Below are positions 53,701-64,000 of a DNA stretch of 64,000 nt, in pieces. Position 1 is the first letter of the stretch; every line of letters starts with the position of its first letter. This DNA is from Calliopsis andreniformis (Eukaryota > Arthropoda > Insecta > Hymenoptera > Andrenidae). The notes beneath the pieces were generated by a model. It did no database searches. It was not told the DNA's origin and saw only the letters and a list, made by a program, of their open reading frames with translations. Where the stretch lies: contig NW_027480429.1 of NCBI RefSeq assembly GCF_051401765.1, forward strand, positions 14,202,157 to 14,266,156, in the 5' to 3' direction. Both the position numbers and the translations under genes were made by a program.

Positions 53701-56167
53701 ATACGATATAAATACAACAGCGTTTGCATCGTATAAAACGAATATTTGCAGCCAGTGTGAATGTTATGGTTATTTCTACATTCCGAGCAACCTAGGATTC
53801 ACTCTAGGGCGTTGCTCCACCAGATCGAATAGTTAGGTCTTTAGAAGTAAACGCCAGAAGCATAAAATACGATATAAATACAACAGCTTCTCCATCGTAT
53901 AAAAGGAATAATTGCAAACAGTGTGAAGGTAATGGTCATTTCTACGTTCCGGGCAAGCTAGGCTTCACCCTATGCCGTTGTTCCACCAGATCGAATAGTT
54001 AGGGCCTAAGAAGTGAACGCCAGAAGCATAAAATGCAATAAAAATACAACAGTTTTTCCAATCTATAACAGGATTAATTGCAACCAGTTTGAAAGTTATG
54101 GTCATTTCTCCTTTCCGGGCAACCTAGGCTTCACCGTAGTGCGATGCTCCAACAGATTGAATAGTTAGGGCCTTAGAAGTCAACGCCCGAAGCATAAAAT
54201 ACAAAATAAATAGAACAGTTTTTCCATCGAATAAAACGAATAATTGCTACCGATGTGAAGGTTATGGTCATTTCTACGTTCCGGGCAGCCTAGGCTTCAC
54301 CCTAGGGCGTTGTTCCACCAGATGGAATAGTTCGGGCATGAGAAGTCAACGCCAGAAGCATAAAATACGATATAAATACAACAGCTTTTCCATCGTAGAA
54401 AACGAATAATTGCAACCTGTATGAAAGGTATGGTCATTTCTACTTTCCGGGCAACCTAGGCTTCACCCTAGGGCGTTGCTCCAACAGATTGAATAGTTAG
54501 GGCCTTAGAAGTCAACGCCCGAAGCATAAAATACAAAATAAATATAACAGTTTTTCCACCGTATAAAACTAATAATTGCAACCAGTGTGAAAGTAATGGG
54601 CATTTCTACGTTCCGGGCAACCTAGGCTTCACTCTAGGGTGTTGCTCCACCACATCGAATAGCTACGGCCTTAGAAGTCAACGCCAGAAGCATAAAATAC
54701 AGTATAAATACAACAGTTTTTCCATTGTATAGCATGACTAATTGCAACCAGTGCGAAAGTAACGATCATTTCGACGTTTCGGGCATCCTAGGCTTACCTC
54801 TGAGGTGTTGCTCCACCAGATCGAAGAGTTAGGGTCTAAGAAGTCAACACCGGAAGCATAAAGTACAATATAAATGCAACAGCTTTTCCATCGTAGGTAA
54901 CGAATAATTGCAACCTGTGTGAAGGTTATGGTCATATCTACGTTCCGGGCAACCTTGGCTTCACTGTAGGGTGTTGCTCCACCAGATCGAATAGGTAGGG
55001 CCATAGAAGCCTACGCCCGAAGCATAAAATACAATAAATATACGAGAGTTTTTCCATCCTATATCAGGAATAATTGCAACCAGTGTGAAAGTGATGGTCA
55101 TTTCTACGTTCCGGGCAACGTAGGCTTCACTCCAGGGCGTTGTTCCACCAGATTGAACACTTAGGGCCTAAGAAGGCACCGCCAGAAGCATAAAATACAA
55201 TATAAATACAACAGTTTTTCCATCGTATAAAACGAATAATTGCAACCAGTATGAAACTGATGGTCATTTCTACTTTCCGAGCAACCTAGGTTTCACCCTA
55301 GGGCGTTGCTCTAACAGATTGAATAGTTAGGGCCTTAGAAGTCAACGTCCGAAGCATAAAATGCAATAAAAATACAACAGTGTTTCCATCGTATAAAACG
55401 AATAATTGAAACGAGTTTGAAAGTGATGACCAATTCTACGTTCCGGGCAACCTAGGCTTCACTCTAGGGCGTTGCTCCACCAGATCGAATAGTTAGTGCC
55501 TTAGAAGTCAACGCCAGAAGCATAAAATACAATATAAATACAACAGCTTTTCCATCGTATAAAACGAATAATTGCAACCAGTATGAAACTTATGGTCATT
55601 TCTACTTTCCGAACAACCTAGGCTTCACCCTAGGGCGTTGCTCCCACAGATTGAATAGTTATGGCCTTAGAAGTCTACGCCCGAACCATAAAATGCAAAA
55701 AAATACAACAGTGTTTCCATCATATAACAGGAATAATTGCGACCAGTTTGAAGGTGATGGGCAATTCTACGTTCCGGGCAATCTAGTCTTCACTCTAGGG
55801 CGTTGCTCCAACAGACCGAATAGTTAGTGCCTTAGAAGTCAACGCCAGAAGCATAAAATACGATATAAATACAACAGCGTTTGCACCGTATAAAACGAAT
55901 AATTGCAACCAGTGTGAAAGTTATGGTCATTTCTACATTCCGAGTAACCTGGGATCCACTCTAGGGCGTTGCTCCACCAGATCGAATAGTTAGGTCCATA
56001 GAAGTATACGCCAGAAGCATAAAATACGATATAAATACAACAGCGTTTGCATCGTATAAAACGAATAATTGCAACCAGTGTGAAAGTTATGGTCATTTCT
56101 ACATACCGAGCCACCTAGGATCCACTCTAGGGCGTTGCTCCACCAGATCGAATAGTTAGGTCCTTAG
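47704..56167 (+). repeat. 51-monomer HOR unit, copy 2 (8,464 bp)
   Basis: Adjacent tandem copy of the preceding unit. A third, partial copy continues to about 56.8-57.0 kb, with visible differences at 56,104 (A against T at 47,640) and 56,986 (C against T at 48,522). It then leaves the register: from about 57,070 it follows the long-route sequence ('accagtatgaaagttatgg') instead of the short-route sequence found at the equivalent place in copy 2 (48,605). Confidence 0.9.
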
Positions 56168-56569
56168 AAGTAAACGCCAGAAGCATAAAATACGATATAA
56201 ATACAACAGCGTTTCCATCGTATAAAACGAATAACTGCAACCAGTGTGAAAGTTATGGTCATTTCTACATTCCGAACTACCTAGGATCCACTCTAGGGCG
56301 TTGCTCCACCAGATCGAATAGTTAGGTCCTTAGAAGTAAACGCCAGAAGCATAAAATACGATATAAATACAACAGCGTTTGCATCGTATAAAACGAATAT
56401 TTGCAACCAGTGTGAAAGTTATGGTCATTTCTACATTCCGAGCAGCCTAGGATTCACTCTAGGGCGTTGCTCCACCAGATCGAATAGTTACGGCCTAAGA
56501 AGTCAGCTCCAGAAGCATAAAATACGATATAAATACAACAGCATTTCCATCGTATAACAGGAATAATTG

Positions 56570-58892
56570 CAACCAGTTTGAAAGTGATGGCCATTTCTAC
56601 GATCCGGGCAAGCTAGGCTTCACCCTATGCCGTTGTTCCACCAGATCGTATAGTTAGGGCTTAAGAAGTGAACGCCAGAAGCATAAAATGCAATAAAAAT
56701 ACAACAGTTTTTCCAATGTATAACAGGATTAATTGCAACCAGTTTGAAAGTGATGGTCATTTCTCCTTTCCGGGCAACCTTGGCTTCACTCTAGGGCGTG
56801 GCTCCACCAGATCGAATGGTTAGTGCCTTAGAAGTCAACGCCAGAAGCATAAAATACAGTATAAATACAACAGCTTTTCCATCGTATAAAACGAATAATT
56901 GCAACAAGTATGAAACTTATGGACATTTCTACTTTCCGAGCAACCTAGGCTTCACCCTTGGGCGTTGCTCCAACAGATTGAATAGCTAGTGCCTTAGAAG
57001 TCAACGCCAGAAGCATAAAATACGATATAAATACAACAGCGTTTGCATCGTATAAAACGAATAATTGCAACCAGTATGAAAGTTATGGTCATTTCTACAT
57101 TCCGAGCAACCTAGGATCCACTCTAGGGCGTTGCTCCACCAGATCGAATAGTTAGGTCCTTAGAATTAAACGCCAGGAGCATAAAATACGATATAAATAC
57201 AACAGCGTTTGCATCGTATAAAACGAATAATTGCAACCAGTGTGAAAGTTTTGGTCATTTCTACATTCCGAGCTACCCAGGATCCACTCTAGGGCGTTGC
57301 TCCACCAGATCGAATAGTTAGGTCCTTAGAAGTAAACGCCAGAAGCATAAAATACGATATAAATACAACAGCGTTTCCATCGTATAAAACGAATAATTGC
57401 AACCAGTGTGAAAGTTATGGTCATTTCTACATTCCGAGCTACCCAGGATCCACTCTACGGCGTTGCTCCACCAGGTCGAATAGTTAGGTCCTTAGAAGTA
57501 AACGCCAGAAGCATAAAATACGATATAAATACAACAGCGTTTGCATCGTATAAAACGAATATTTGCAGCCAGTGTGAATGTTATGGTTATTTCTACATTC
57601 CGAGCAACCTAGGATTCACTCTAGGGCGTTGCTCCACCAGATCGAATAGTTAGGTCTTTAGAAGTAAACGCCAGAAGCATAAAATACGATATAAATACAA
57701 CAGCGTTTCCATCGTATAAAACGAATAATTGCAACCAGTTTGAAAGTGATGGCCATTTCTACGATCCGGGCAAGCTAGGCTTCACCCTATGCCGTTGTTC
57801 CACCAGATCGTATAGTTAGGGCTTAAGAAGTGAACGCCAGAAGCATAAAATGCAATAAAAATACAACAGTTTTTCCAATGTATAACAGGATTAATTGCAA
57901 CCAGTTTGAAAGTGATGGTCATTTCTCCTTTCCGGGCAACCTTGGCTTCACTCTAGGGCGTGGCTCCACCAGATCGAATGGTTAGTGCCTTAGAAGTCAA
58001 CGCCAGAAGCATAAAATACAGTATAAATACAACAGCTTTTCCATCGTATAAAACGAATAATTGCAACAAGTATGAAACTTATGGACATTTCTACTTTCCG
58101 AGCAACCTAGGCTTCACCCTTGGGCGTTGCTCCAACAGATTGAATAGTTAGTGCCTTAGAAGTCAACGCCAGAAGCATAAAATACGATATAAATACAACA
58201 GCGTTTGCATCGTATAAAACGAATAATTGCAACCAGTATGAAAGTTATGGTCATTTCTACATTCCGAGCAACCTAGGATCCACTCTAGGGCGTTGCTCCA
58301 CCAGATCGAATAGTTAGGTCCTTAGAATTAAACGCCAGGAGCATAAAATACGATATAAATACAACAGCGTTTGCATCGTATAAAACGAATAATTGCAACC
58401 AGTGTGAAAGTTTTGGTCATTTCTACATTCCGAGCTACCCAGGATCCACTCTAGGGCGTTGCTCCACCAGATCGAATAGTTAGGTCCTTAGAAGTAAACG
58501 CCAGAAGCATAAAATACGATATAAATACAACAGCGTTTCCATCGTATAAAACGAATAATTGCAACCAGTGTGAAAGTTATGGTCATTTCTACATTCCGAG
58601 CTACCCAGGATCCACTCTACGGCGTTGCTCCACCAGGTCGAATAGTTAGGTCCTTAGAAGTAAACGCCAGAAGCATAAAATACGATATAAATACAACAGC
58701 GTTTGCATCGTATAAAACGAATATTTGCAGCCAGTGTGAATGTTATGGTTATTTCTACATTCCGAGCAACCTAGGATTCACTCTAGGGCGTTGCTCCACC
58801 AGATCGAATAGTTAGGTCTTTAGAAGTAAACGCCAGAAGCATAAAATACGATATAAATACAACAGCGTTTCCATCGTATAAAACGAATAATT
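56570..58892 (+). repeat. Seven-monomer tandem duplication inside the HOR (1,162 bp)
   Basis: The block about 56,570-57,731 recurs at about 57,732-58,893. Anchor P lies at 56,798 and 57,960, and the following 81-codon open frame at 57,408 and 58,570, each pair 1,162 bp apart. At about 57,727-57,737 the sequence passes from the long-route monomer ('aaaacgaataattgca') straight into the pre-P monomer ('gtttgaaagtgatggcc'), which marks the in-register junction. Confidence 0.88.
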
Positions 58893-59698
58893 GCAGCCAG
58901 TGTGAAAGTTATGGTCATTTCTACGTTCCGGGCAAGCTAGGCTTCACCCTATGCCGTTGTTCCACCAGATCGTATAGTTAGGGCCTAAGAAGTGAACGCC
59001 AGAAGCATAAAATGCAATAAAAATACAACAGTTTTTCCAATGTATAACAGGATTAATTGCAACCAGTTTGAAAGTGATGGTCATTTCTCCTTTCCGGGCA
59101 ACCTAGGCTTCACTCTAGGGCGTGGCTCCACCAGATCGAATGGTTAGTGCCTTAGAAGTCAACGCCAGAAGCATAAAATACAATATAAATACAACAGCTT
59201 TTCCATCGTATAAAACGAATAATTGCAACCAGTATGAAACTTATGGACATTTCTACTTTCCGAGCAACCTAGGCTTCACCCTTGGGCGTTGCTCCAACAG
59301 ATTGAATAGTTAGTGCCTTAGAAGTCAAAGACAGAAGCATAAAATACGATATAAATACAACAGCGTTTGCATCGTATAAAACGAATAATTGCAACCAGTC
59401 TGAAAGTTATGGTCATTTCTACATTCCGAGCAACCCAGGATCCACTCTAGGGCGTTGCTCCACCAGATCGGATAGTTAGGTCCTTAGAAGTAAACGCCAG
59501 AAGCATAAAATACGATATAAATACAACAGCGTTTGCATCGTATAAAACGAATAATTGCAACCAGTGTGAACGTTATGGTCATTTCTACATTCCGAGCCAC
59601 TTAGGATCGACACTAGGGCGTTGCTCCACCAGATCGAATAGTTAGGTCCTTAGAAGTAAACGCCAGAAGCATAAAATACGATATAAATACAACAGCGT

Positions 59699-60440
59699 TT
59701 GCATCGTATAAAACGAATAATTGCAACCAGTGTGAACGTTATGGTCATTTCTACATTCCGAGCTACCCAGGATCCACTCTACGGCGTTGCTCCACCAGGT
59801 CGAATAGTTAGGTCCTTAGAAGTAAACGCCAGAAGCATAAAATACGATATAAATACAACAGCGTTTGCATCGTATAAAACGAATATTTGCAGCCAGTGTG
59901 AATGTTATGGTTATTTCTACATTCCGAGCAACCTAGGATTCACTCTAGGGCGTTGCTCCACCAGATCGAATAGTTAGGTCTTTAGAAGTAAACGCCAGAA
60001 GCATAAAATACGATATAAATACAACAGCGTTTCCATCGTATAAAACGAATAATTGCAGCCAGTGTGAAAGTTATGGTCATTTCTACATTCCGAGCAACCT
60101 AGGATTCACTCTAGGGTGTTGCTCCACCAGATCGAATAGTTAGGTCTTTAGAAGTAAACGCCTGAAGCATAAAATACGATATAAATACAACAGCTTTTCC
60201 ATCGTATAAAAGGTATAATTGCAAACAGTGTGAAGGTAATGGTCATTTCTACGTTCCGGGCAAGCTAGGCTTCACCCTATGCCGTTGTTCCACCAGATCG
60301 TATAGTTCGGGCCTAAGAAGTGAACGCCAGAAGCATAAAATGCAATAAAAATACAACAGTTTTTCCAATGTGTAACAGGATTAATTGCAACCAGTTTGAA
60401 AGTGATGGTCATTTCTCCTTTCCGGGCAACCTAGGCTTCA
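59699..60440 (+). repeat. Right edge of HOR domain, matching 29,840-30,560
   Basis: The end of the domain carries the strings 'ctctagggtgttgctcc', 'aaacgcctgaagc' and 'aaaaggtataattgc'. The same three occur at about 30,238-30,345, left of the HOR domain. The offset is about 29,873 bp (about 180 monomers). After about 60,440 the sequence changes to 'ccagatcaaacagttaggg' monomers of the diverged type. Confidence 0.75.
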
Positions 60441-63400
60441 CTCTAGGGCGTTGCTCCACCAGATCAAACAGTTAGGGCCTTAGAAGCCAACGCCCGACGC
60501 ATTAAATACCAAATAAATAGAACAGTTTTTCCATTGTATAAAACGAATAATTGCAACCAGTATGAAACTTATGGTCATTTCTACATTCCGAGCAACCTAC
60601 GCTTCACCCTAGGGCGTTGCTCCAACAGATTGAATAGTTAGGGCCACAGAAGCCAACGCCCGAACCATAAAATGCAAAAAAAATACAACAGTGTTTCCAT
60701 CATATAACAGGAATAATTGCAACCAGTTTGAAAGTGATGGCCAATTCTACGTTCCGGGGAACCTAGGATTCACTCTAGGGCGTTGCTCCACCAGCTCGAA
60801 TAGTTAGTGCTTTAGAAGTCAACGCCAGAAGCATAAAATACAATATAAATACAACAGTTTTTTCATTGTATAAAACGAATAATTGCAACCAGTATGAATC
60901 TTATGGACATTTCTACGTTCCGGGCAACCTAGGCTGCACTCTAGGGCGTTGCTCCACCAGTTCGAATAGTTAGGGCCTCAGAAGTGAACGCCAGAAGCAT
61001 AAAATGCAATAAAAATACAACAGCTTTTCCATCGTATAACTGGATTAATTGCAACCAGTTTGAAAGTGATGGCCAATTCTACGTTCCGGGCAACCTAGGA
61101 TTCACTCTAGGGCGTTGCTCCACCAGATCGAATAGTTAGTGCCTTAGAAGCCAACGCCAGAAGCATAAAATACAATATAAATACAACAGATTTTCCATCG
61201 TATAAAACGAATAATTGCAACCAGTATGAAACTTATGGTCATTTCTACTTTCCGAGCAACCTAGGCTTCACCCTAGGGCGTTGCTCCAACAGATTGAATT
61301 GTTAGGGCCTTAGAAGTCAACGCCCGAAGCATAAAATGCAATAAAAATACAACAGTGTTTCCATCATATAACAGGAATAATTGCAACCAGTTTGAAAGTG
61401 ATGGCCAATTCTACGCTCCGGGCAACCTAGGATTCACTCTAGGGCGTTGCTCCACCAGATCGAATAGTTAGTGCCTTAGAAGTCAACGCCAGAAGCATAA
61501 AATACGATATAAATACAACAGCTTTTCCATCGTATAATACGAATAATTGCAACCAGTGTGAAAGTAATGGTCATTTCTACGTTCCGAGCACCCTAGGCGT
61601 CTCTCTAGGGCGTTGCTCCACCACATCTAATAGCTACGGCCTTAGAAGTCAACGCCAGAGGCATAAAATACAATATAAATACAACAGTGTTTCCATCATA
61701 TAACAGGAATAATTGCAACCAGTTTGAAAGTGATGGCCATTTCTACGTTCCGGGCATCCTAGGCTTCACTCTATGGCGTTCTTCCACCACATCGAATAGT
61801 TAGGGCCTAAGAAGTGAACGCCAGAAGCATAAAATGCAATAAAAATACTACAGTTTTTCCATCGTATAACTGGATTAATTGCAACCAGTTTGAAAGTGAT
61901 GGTCATTTCTCCTTTCCGGGCAACCTAGGCTACACTTTAGGGTGTTGCTCTACTAGATCGAACAGCTAGGGCCTTAGAAGTCAACGCCAGAAGCATAAAG
62001 TACAATATAAATATATCAGTTTTTCCATCGTATAAAACGAATAATAGCAGCAAGTGTGAAAGTTATGGTCATTTCTTCGTTCCGGGCAACCTCGGCTTCA
62101 CTCTAGGGCGTTGCTCCACCAGATCAAACAGTTAGGGCCTTAGAAGCCAACGCCCGAAGCATTAAATACCAAATAAATAGAACAGTTTTTCCATTGTATA
62201 AAACGAATAATTGCTACCAGTTTGAAAGTGATGGCCAATTCTACGTTCCGGGCAACCTAGGCTTCGCTCTAGGGCGTTGATTCACCAGATCAAACAGTTA
62301 GGGCCTTAGAAGTCAACGCCCGAAGCATTAAATACCAAATAAATGGAACAGCTCTTCCATCGCATATAATGTATATTTGCAAACAGTGTGAAAGTAATGG
62401 TCATTTCTACGTTTCGGGCAACCTAGGCTTCACTCTACGGCGTTGCTCCACGTGATCGAATAATTGGGGACTTAGAATTCAACGCCAGAAGAATAAAATA
62501 CAATTAAAATGCCACAGTTTTTCCATCGTATAACAGGATTAACTGCAACCAGTGTGAAAGTAATGGTCATTTCTACGTTCCGGGCAACATAGGCGTCACC
62601 CTGGGGCGTTGCTCCACCAGATCGAATAGTTAGGGCGCCAGAAGTCGACGCCAGGGGCATAAAATACAATATAAATACAACAGCTATTCCATCGTATAAA
62701 ACGAAGAATTGCAACCAGTATGAAAGTTATGGTCATTTCTACGTTCCGGGCAACCTAGGCTTCACTCTAGGGTGTTGCTCCACCAGATCAAACAGTTAGG
62801 GCCTTAGAAGCCAACGCCCGAAGCATTAAATACCAAATAAATGGAACAGCTCTTCCAACGCATATAATGTATATTTGCAAACAGTGTGAAAGTAATGGTC
62901 ATTTCTACGTTTCGGGCAACCTAGGCTTCACTCTACGGCGTTGCTCCACGTGATCGAATAATTGGGGACTTAGAATTCAACGCCAGAAGAATAAAATACA
63001 ATTAAAATGCCACAGTTTTTCCATCGTATAACAGGATTAACTGCAACCAGTGTGAAAGTAATGGTCATTTCTACGTTCCGGGCAACATAGGCGTCACCCT
63101 GGGGCGTTGCTCCACCAGATCGAATAGTTAGGGCGCCAGAAGTCGACGCCAGGGGCATAAAATACAATATAAATACAACAGCTATTCCATCGTATAAAAC
63201 GAGGAATTGCAACCAGTATGAAAGTTATGGTCATTTCTACGTTCCGGGCAACCTAGGCGTCACCCTGGGGCGTTGCTCCACCGCATCTAGTAGCTACGGC
63301 CTTAGAAGTCAACACCAGATGAATAAAATACAATAAAGGTGCAGCAGCTTTTCCATCGTACAAAACGAATAATTGCAACCAGTGTGAAAGTTATGGTCAT

Positions 63401-64000
63401 TTCTACTTTCCGGGCAACCTAGGCTTCACCCTAGGGCGTCGCTCCAACAGATTGAATAGTTAGGAGCTTAGAAGTCAATGCCCGAAGCATAAAATGCAAT
63501 AAAGAGGCAACAGTTTTTCCATCGTATAACAGGAATAACTGCAAACAGTGTGAAAGTACTGGTCATTTCTACGTTCCGGGCAACCTAGGCTCCACTCTAG
63601 GGCGTTGCTCCACCAGATCGAATAGTTAGTGCCTTAGAAGACAACGCCAGAAGCATAAAATACAATATAAATACAACAGTTTTTCCATCGTATAAAACGA
63701 ATAATTGCAACCAGTATGAAACTTATGGTCATTTCTACTTTCCGAGCTACCTAGGCTTCACCCTAGGTCGTTGCTCCAACAGATTGAATAGTTAGGGCCT
63801 TAGAAGTCAACGCCCGAACCATAAAATGCAAAAAAAATACAACAGTGTTTCCATCATCTATCAGGAATAATTGCAACCAGTTTGAAAGTGATGGCCAATT
63901 CTACGTTCCGGGCAATATAGGTTTCACTCCAGGGCGTTGCTCCACCAGACCGAATAGTTACGGCCTAAGAAGTCAACGCCAGAAGCATAAAATACGATAT
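60440..64000 (+). repeat. Diverged monomers, right flank
   Basis: About 21 monomers of mixed A, B and older types. I see no BamHI-site (type C) copies after about 60.1 kb. Monomers at about 60,470, 62,125, 62,290 and 62,788 share 'ccagatcaaacagttaggg' with the 10-monomer repeat at 11,995 and 13,654. The window ends inside a monomer, so the array continues to the right. Confidence 0.8.
62280..63258 (+). repeat. Three-monomer tandem duplication (498 bp)
   Basis: Copies are about 62,280-62,777 and 62,778-63,258+. The shared strings 'aaatggaacagctcttcca', 'gcatataatgtatatttgc', 'ccacgtgatcgaataattgg', 'gggcgccagaagtcgacg' and 'cgccaggggcataaaatac' recur 498 bp apart (3 x 166). Small differences: 'ttccatcgca' against 'ttccaacgca', and 'gaagaattgc' against 'gaggaattgc'. 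Copy 2 leaves the register near 63,258. Confidence 0.9.

Larger units (their letters stand above)
32280..60440 (+). repeat. Young multi-kilobase higher-order repeat domain
   Basis: Long blocks of monomers recur in fixed order with almost no differences. Anchor P ('gggcgtggctccacc' with 'cgaatggttagtgcc') recurs at 34,227, 37,712, 39,870, 43,355, 48,334, 51,819, 56,798 and 57,960. Anchor R ('taacgatcatttcgacg') recurs at 32,521, 35,674, 41,317, 46,296, 49,781 and 54,760. After P the order takes one of two routes. The short route reaches the next P in 21 monomers (3,485 bp). The long route takes 30 monomers (4,979 bp). Short plus long makes a 51-monomer unit. The near identity between copies implies recent amplification or strong homogenisation. 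Confidence 0.92.
1..64000 (+). repeat. 166-bp satellite DNA array, head to tail, about 385.6 monomers
   Basis: Seen directly: the same about 166-bp sequence recurs without a break from first to last base and always in one orientation. Landmarks in order within a monomer are 'gtcatttctacg', 'ggcaacctaggcttcac', 'gcgttgctccaccagatcg', 'agttagggcc', 'gaagcataaaata', 'tttttccatcgtataaaacg' and 'aataattgcaaccagtgtg'. Monomer starts at 1, 167, 333 ... 63,728, 63,894 give a mean length of 165.96 bp. Consensus composition is about 41% GC. Known: satellites of about 150-180 bp in long homogeneous arrays typically occupy centromeric or pericentromeric heterochromatin. Inferred: this is such an array. 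Its centromere activity cannot be read from sequence alone. No match to a named satellite family is claimed. Confidence 0.97.

Noticed and set aside
1..64000. CRISPR array
   Set aside because: There is no short repeat with unrelated spacers: the entire 166-bp period is conserved.
1..64000. CENP-B box
   Set aside because: The nearest candidate, around 'gttccgggc', lacks the upstream TTCG core and the central A of the NTTCGNNNNANNCGGGN pattern. The reverse-strand candidate at 'gcccgaagcat' also fails.
1..64000. Pol III promoter or tRNA-derived repeat (B-box-like 'gatcgaata')
   Set aside because: The last base of the B-box core does not fit, no A-box at suitable spacing was found, and there is no tRNA-like fold.

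Overview
The whole window is one uninterrupted tandem array of a single satellite DNA family. The monomer is 166 bp and every copy lies head to tail on the + strand. Taking the recurring 'g(t/c)ca' step as phase zero, a monomer starts at 1, 167 and 333 and later ones at 63,728 and 63,894. That is about 385.6 monomers, with a net drift of only about -17 bp over 384 copies. I see no credible protein gene, RNA gene, transposon, inversion or unique spacer. This is eukaryotic constitutive heterochromatin, most plausibly centromeric or pericentromeric. The species cannot be told from this sequence. The consensus I derived by eye is about 41% GC and splits into a GC-rich part (positions 1-90, about 52%) and an AT-rich part (91-166, about 28%). 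It keeps about 7 CpG per monomer, close to random expectation.

Layout. 1-6.66 kb: diverged, heterogeneous monomers with a few short internal duplications. 6.66-11.65 kb: a 7-monomer repeat (1,162 bp) nested in a 13-monomer repeat (2,154 bp). 11.75-14.56 kb: a 10-monomer repeat (1,659 bp). 14.56-24.3 kb: alternation of two monomer types (A and B) giving a 332-bp dimer, overlain by shuffled segmental copies. 24.4-25.2 kb: a short run of BamHI-site monomers (type C). 25.2-32.3 kb: mixed A, B, C and older types. 32.3-60.4 kb: a young higher-order repeat (HOR) domain. Its anchor monomer P recurs at 34,227, 37,712, 39,870, 43,355, 48,334, 51,819, 56,798 and 57,960, that is at spacings of 21, 13, 21, 30, 21, 30 and 7 monomers. 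The best-resolved unit is 51 monomers (8,464 bp), present as two adjacent, almost identical copies (about 39,240-47,703 and 47,704-56,167). 60.4-64 kb: diverged monomers again, with one 3-monomer (498 bp) duplication.

The pattern is what repeated unequal exchange or replication-based amplification produces: a homogenised young core flanked by older, less regular arrays, with visible chimeric junctions. Each well-conserved monomer can also form an interrupted 10-bp dyad (hairpin or cruciform) in its GC-rich half. All open reading frames here are 60-108 codons and are by-products of the repeat; the 166-bp period shifts the reading frame at every monomer.
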